Shown: positions 5,976 through 8,146 of the stretch, in pieces
How positions within the stretch are numbered: position 1 is the stretch's first letter
Layout: each line of letters begins with the position of its first letter
Source: QHCE01 sp038260095
GTDB lineage: Bacteria; Actinomycetota; Actinomycetes; Mycobacteriales; QHCE01
Assembly: GCA_038260095.1 (NCBI GenBank)
Contig: JBBSOC010000082.1
Coordinates: forward strand, 1 to 8,146
Direction: 5' to 3'
DNA: 8,146 nt
Made by a program: the position numbers and the translations under genes
Notes under the pieces: generated by a model
Databases searched by the model: none
The model's input: the letters and a program-made list of their open reading frames with translations, nothing else
What the model was told of the DNA's origin: nothing

Positions 5976-6055
5976 CTTAGTCTATGGGGGCTGGTGCGGC
6001 GTGGGGATGCTTGAGAGCGTTTTGTTTGGGTCGGCGAATTGAGCTTGGAGAGGGC

Positions 6056-6457
6056 ATGCACATCACGCAGTCGAAGAACCGCCAGCCGCACCCTGTTGTC
6101 CTGGCGCACAGGGCGCAACGGGCAGCAGACCTGCAATTACGTATCGCTGATAGGATTACTTCCTTCGCAGGGTCAATGCCGTTCGTCTACATCCACGCCG
6201 TGCTGTTCGGCCTCTGGATGGTGTTTGCCGAGTCCAATCCATGGCCGATGCTGACGCTGGTCGTGTCGCTAGAGGCGATTTTCTTGTCTACGTTCGTCAT
6301 GATTGGGCAGAACCGGCAATCAGCTTTTCAACAAGCCAAGGCCGATCATGATTTCACCGAACAGGAGCTGGAACTTAAGACCAACACGGAGCTGACTCGC
6401 GCGGTTCATGCGCTCACTACCGAACTGCATCGGCGACTGCTGGATGAGCCCACCTGA
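6056..6457 (+). CDS. DUF1003 membrane protein
   Basis: A 133-residue protein of the DUF1003 family, whose function is unknown. ADRITSFAGSMPFVYIHAVL opens the domain (about residues 31-50), with a first membrane segment near 39-57. The second follows in MLTLVVSLEAIFLSTFVMIG (about 65-84). The conserved QNRQ comes right after it. The tail (about 90-133) is a charged, probably coiled helix, ELELKTNTELTRAVHALTTE, as usual in the family. The start at ATG 6056 is preferred over the in-frame ATG at 5984 because GGAG lies 5 nt before it, the homology begins after it, and the earlier codons overlap a promoter region. Complete and apparently functional. Confidence 0.9.
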   Translation: MHITQSKNRQPHPVVLAHRAQRAADLQLRIADRITSFAGSMPFVYIHAVLFGLWMVFAESNPWPMLTLVVSLEAIFLSTFVMIGQNRQSAFQQAKADHDFTEQELELKTNTELTRAVHALTTELHRRLLDEPT

Positions 6458-6523
6458 TAGCGAGGCGTTGCGGCCTGGATAGCAAGCGCTCGCTGGGAAC
6501 GTTTATCGATGCTGTATTTCCCC

Positions 6524-6529
6524 TAGAGT
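6524..6529 (+). promoter_or_regulatory. Likely -10 of the sulfurtransferase gene (leaderless)
   Basis: TAGAGT fits TANNNT and is followed by 6 nt and ATG 6536. GGGAG in the spacer is only 1 nt from the ATG, too close to act as a ribosome site, which favours a leaderless mRNA. Confidence 0.45.
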
Positions 6530-6535
6530 GGGAGC

Positions 6536-7360
6536 ATGATCCCTCCTGTTGTTGATCTGGCGTGGTGGCAAAATCGGCGCGATCGGGTTGTTCTGGCTGA
6601 CGTCCGCTGGTACTGGGAGACATCTGGGCGCGATGCCTACGACCGGGGCCACCTGCCAGGAGCGGCCTTCGTCGATCTGGACCGCTTCTTGTCCCGCCAT
6701 GGCAGTCCGCAGGAGGGCCGAAACCCGCTTCCGGGACCACATGCCTTCGCTGAAGGCATGGCCGAGCTCGGTATCGGCGATAAAGACACCGTGGTGGCCT
6801 ATGACGATGCTGGGGGAGTCATCGCCGCCCGTCTGGTCTGGATGCTGCGGGTGACCGGGCATCAGGCCGCGCTCCTCGACGGTGGGCTAGGCGTCTACGA
6901 CGGTCCCCTCGAACAGCGCACCCCACCTCGCCCTCGGGCGGTCTTCGTTCCTCGCCCATGGCCTACGGATCGACTAGCCACCATCGAGGACGCTACCAAC
7001 TCTGCGAACATCGTCCTGGACGCCCGGAATCGAGACCGCTACCGCGGGGAACACGACCCTGTAGATCCGCGGCCTGGACACATACCTGGGGCCCGAAATC
7101 TGCCATGCCGAGAAAATCTGGATGAAAAGGGTAGGCTCCTGTCTGTTAAGCAGCTCCGCGGGCGTTTTGAAGATGTGGGCGTCACCGACGGCGCCTCCAG
7201 CGCCTCCGTTGTGTCCTACTGCGGTTCCGGAGTCACCGCTTGTCACAATCTGCTCGCCCTTGAGTTCGCTGACCTTGGCCCCGGTCGGCTCTACCCTGGT
7301 TCGTGGTCGCAGTACAGCCACGCCGTCGAACGCCCCGTTGCAACGGGCGATCCGCGTTAG
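6536..7360 (+). CDS. Two-domain rhodanese: thiosulfate/3-mercaptopyruvate sulfurtransferase
   Basis: A 274-residue cytosolic enzyme that moves sulfane sulfur from thiosulfate or 3-mercaptopyruvate to cyanide or thiol acceptors. The first, catalytically inactive rhodanese domain (about 1-125) has LADVRWYW, YDRGHLPGAAFVDLD and, at the normal active loop, YDDAGGVIAARL with no cysteine. The second domain (about 145-270) has VLDARNRDRYRGE, RPGHIPGARNLP and the active loop CGSGVTACHN with nucleophile C229, then YPGSWSQYSH. CGSGVT loops are typical of the thiosulfate/mercaptopyruvate class; the preferred substrate cannot be decided by eye. Length and motifs are complete. It is followed after about 84 nt by the truncated aminotransferase gene on the same strand. 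Confidence 0.94.
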   Translation: MIPPVVDLAWWQNRRDRVVLADVRWYWETSGRDAYDRGHLPGAAFVDLDRFLSRHGSPQEGRNPLPGPHAFAEGMAELGIGDKDTVVAYDDAGGVIAARLVWMLRVTGHQAALLDGGLGVYDGPLEQRTPPRPRAVFVPRPWPTDRLATIEDATNSANIVLDARNRDRYRGEHDPVDPRPGHIPGARNLPCRENLDEKGRLLSVKQLRGRFEDVGVTDGASSASVVSYCGSGVTACHNLLALEFADLGPGRLYPGSWSQYSHAVERPVATGDPR

Positions 7361-7431
7361 TCTGGTCTCCAACCATCGTAGGGCCGCGATCGTGAAGAGC
7401 CGCTGTGGCGCAGGAATCGACTCGATACCAG

Positions 7432-7437
7432 TAGCGT
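7432..7437 (+). promoter_or_regulatory. Likely -10 of the aminotransferase gene (leaderless)
   Basis: TAGCGT fits TANNNT and lies 7 nt before ATG 7445, with no ribosome site between. This supports ATG 7445 over the in-frame GTG 7436, which would overlap the box. Confidence 0.45.
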
Positions 7438-7444
7438 GAGAGCT

Positions 7445-8032
7445 ATGGAACAAGCTCTAGGTTTGCCTGACTGGGAAGCGGTCCGGGCGGAATTCCCCGC
7501 CATCGGACTGTCGGTTTACCTTAATACCGCGGGAGGCGGACCGCTGCCTAGATCGGTTGCTGCGGCGGGGATCGGATTCTACGAAGAGATGCGCGACGTT
7601 GGCGACAGACTGTGGCCGGTGTGGCTTGAACGTGTAGAAGAAACTCGGGCCAAGGTGGCCAACTACATTAACGCTCCCGCCGATTGTGTCGCCTTTACGC
7701 CTAATACCTCTTACGCCATGAACCTAGTCGCCGGCTACCTTCGCCAGCGCGGAGTCACGTCAGTGGTTTCGATGGCGGACAGCTTCCCAGCCATCACTGT
7801 GCCGCTGGCCCACCACGGGTTCGACACCACACTTCTCCCCTCTGCTGCCGACGGCACAGTGACTGCGGATGACGTTCGTAATGCCCTCACCAACCACACC
7901 GGGGCCCTGGTTGTCAGCTCGGTGGAATACGGGACTGGTTACGCCCATGAGCTGAGAGCGCTCCGGGATATCTGTGATGAGCACCGGCTCCCGTTTGTCG
8001 TTGACGCTAGATGGTTGATTCCAAGGGGTTAG
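7445..8032 (+). pseudogene. Class V aminotransferase / cysteine desulfurase-like, truncated by IS
   Basis: A PLP-dependent fold type I enzyme of the class V aminotransferase group (which includes cysteine desulfurases and isopenicillin-N-epimerase-like proteins). Visible features are VYLNTAGGGPLPRSV near the N-terminus, the cofactor-binding loop FTPNTSYAMNLVA, and VVSSVEYGTGYAHELRALRD. PFVVDA follows, whose Asp contacts the PLP pyridine nitrogen. Similarity stops at codon 8006-8008; the next codons (RWLIPRG, stop 8030-8032) belong to the end of an insertion sequence. The PLP lysine and the C-terminal half, about 200 residues, are missing. The product would lack cofactor attachment and is probably inactive. 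The rest of the gene may lie beyond the element. Confidence 0.82.
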
Positions 8033-8146
8033 TGGTCGTAGGCGGTGAGTGAGCGTCGTGTGGCGAGGCCGAGGGTGTCGTTGTGCCAGATCGCGGCGGT
8101 GAGGGCAAGGATGCGTTGAGCGATTCGGGTGCAGACTCCGGTGATG
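8009..8146 (-). mobile_element. End of an IS982-type insertion sequence
   Basis: The interrupted aminotransferase frame and the transposase C-terminus meet here. The element starts at about 8009-8012 and continues past the right edge. The roughly 20 nt between this point and the transposase stop (ATGGTTGATTCCAAGGGG) would be its terminal inverted repeat. The opposite end and the target duplication are not in the window. Confidence 0.7.
8029..8146 (-). CDS. IS982-family-like transposase, C-terminal fragment
   Basis: Thirty-nine C-terminal codons read on the minus strand: ITGVCTRIAQRILALTAAIW, then HNDTLGLATRRSLTAYDH and a TAA stop. The LALTAAIWHN...RSLTAYDH ending is one I associate with actinobacterial IS982-family transposases. 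The DDE catalytic residues lie beyond the window. The family call rests on this tail alone. Confidence 0.72.
   Translation of the reverse strand, partial: ITGVCTRIAQRILALTAAIWHNDTLGLATRRSLTAYDH

Noticed and set aside
5984..6055. Earlier ATG (5984) for the DUF1003 gene
   Set aside because: It overlaps a candidate -10 box and has no ribosome site; the extra 24 residues are unlike the family, whereas ATG 6056 has GGAG at good spacing.
1..8146. CRISPR arrays, tRNA or rRNA genes
   Set aside because: No regularly spaced direct repeats and no tRNA- or rRNA-like sequence were seen by eye on either strand.

Overview
The window looks like accessory chromosome from a high-to-moderate-GC actinobacterium. 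The evidence is GTG starts, GC-rich third codon positions, a MetE/B12-riboswitch pair of actinobacterial type, a two-domain rhodanese with a CGSGVTA active site, RHH/PIN and RHH/MazF-type toxin-antitoxin pairs, and several apparently leaderless promoters (TANNNT 6-7 nt before the start codon). The species cannot be named from sequence alone.

Layout. 1-1604 (-): metE, cobalamin-independent methionine synthase, cut by the left window edge after about 534 codons. 1655-1806 (-): a cobalamin riboswitch that should control metE. 1807-2625: mostly decayed sequence with a strong inverted repeat (1871-1897) and a DrrB-like ABC-2 permease remnant. 2626-3251 (-): an apparently intact VapBC-type pair. 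3315-3665 (+): a broken hypothetical gene (N-terminal piece, internal deletion, frameshifted C-terminal piece). 3786-4823 (+): an intact multi-pass membrane protein of unknown function. 4887-5429 (-): an RHH antitoxin gene overlapping a MazF/PemK-type toxin gene that carries a frameshift, with an operator-like palindrome over the antitoxin start. 5566-5962 (-): remnants of a secreted TAP-type alpha/beta hydrolase. 6056-6457 (+): DUF1003 membrane protein. 6536-7360 (+): intact thiosulfate/3-mercaptopyruvate sulfurtransferase. 7445-8008 (+): N-terminal part of a class V aminotransferase/cysteine desulfurase-like gene that stops where an IS982-type element begins (transposase C-terminus on the minus strand, running off the right edge).

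How it fits together. MetE is probably expressed only when B12 is scarce, because ligand-bound cobalamin riboswitches normally switch metE off; this implies a B12-dependent MetH elsewhere. The sulfurtransferase and the aminotransferase-like gene may once have formed a sulfur-handling neighbourhood, but the second is now broken. The middle of the window is a decay and toxin-antitoxin hotspot with at least five damaged genes in about 6 kb. I did not find a convincing new defence or biosynthetic system. The most noteworthy observations are the repeated leaderless promoter geometry, the periodic operator of the MazF-type locus, the frameshifted toxin, and the unassigned 345-residue membrane protein.
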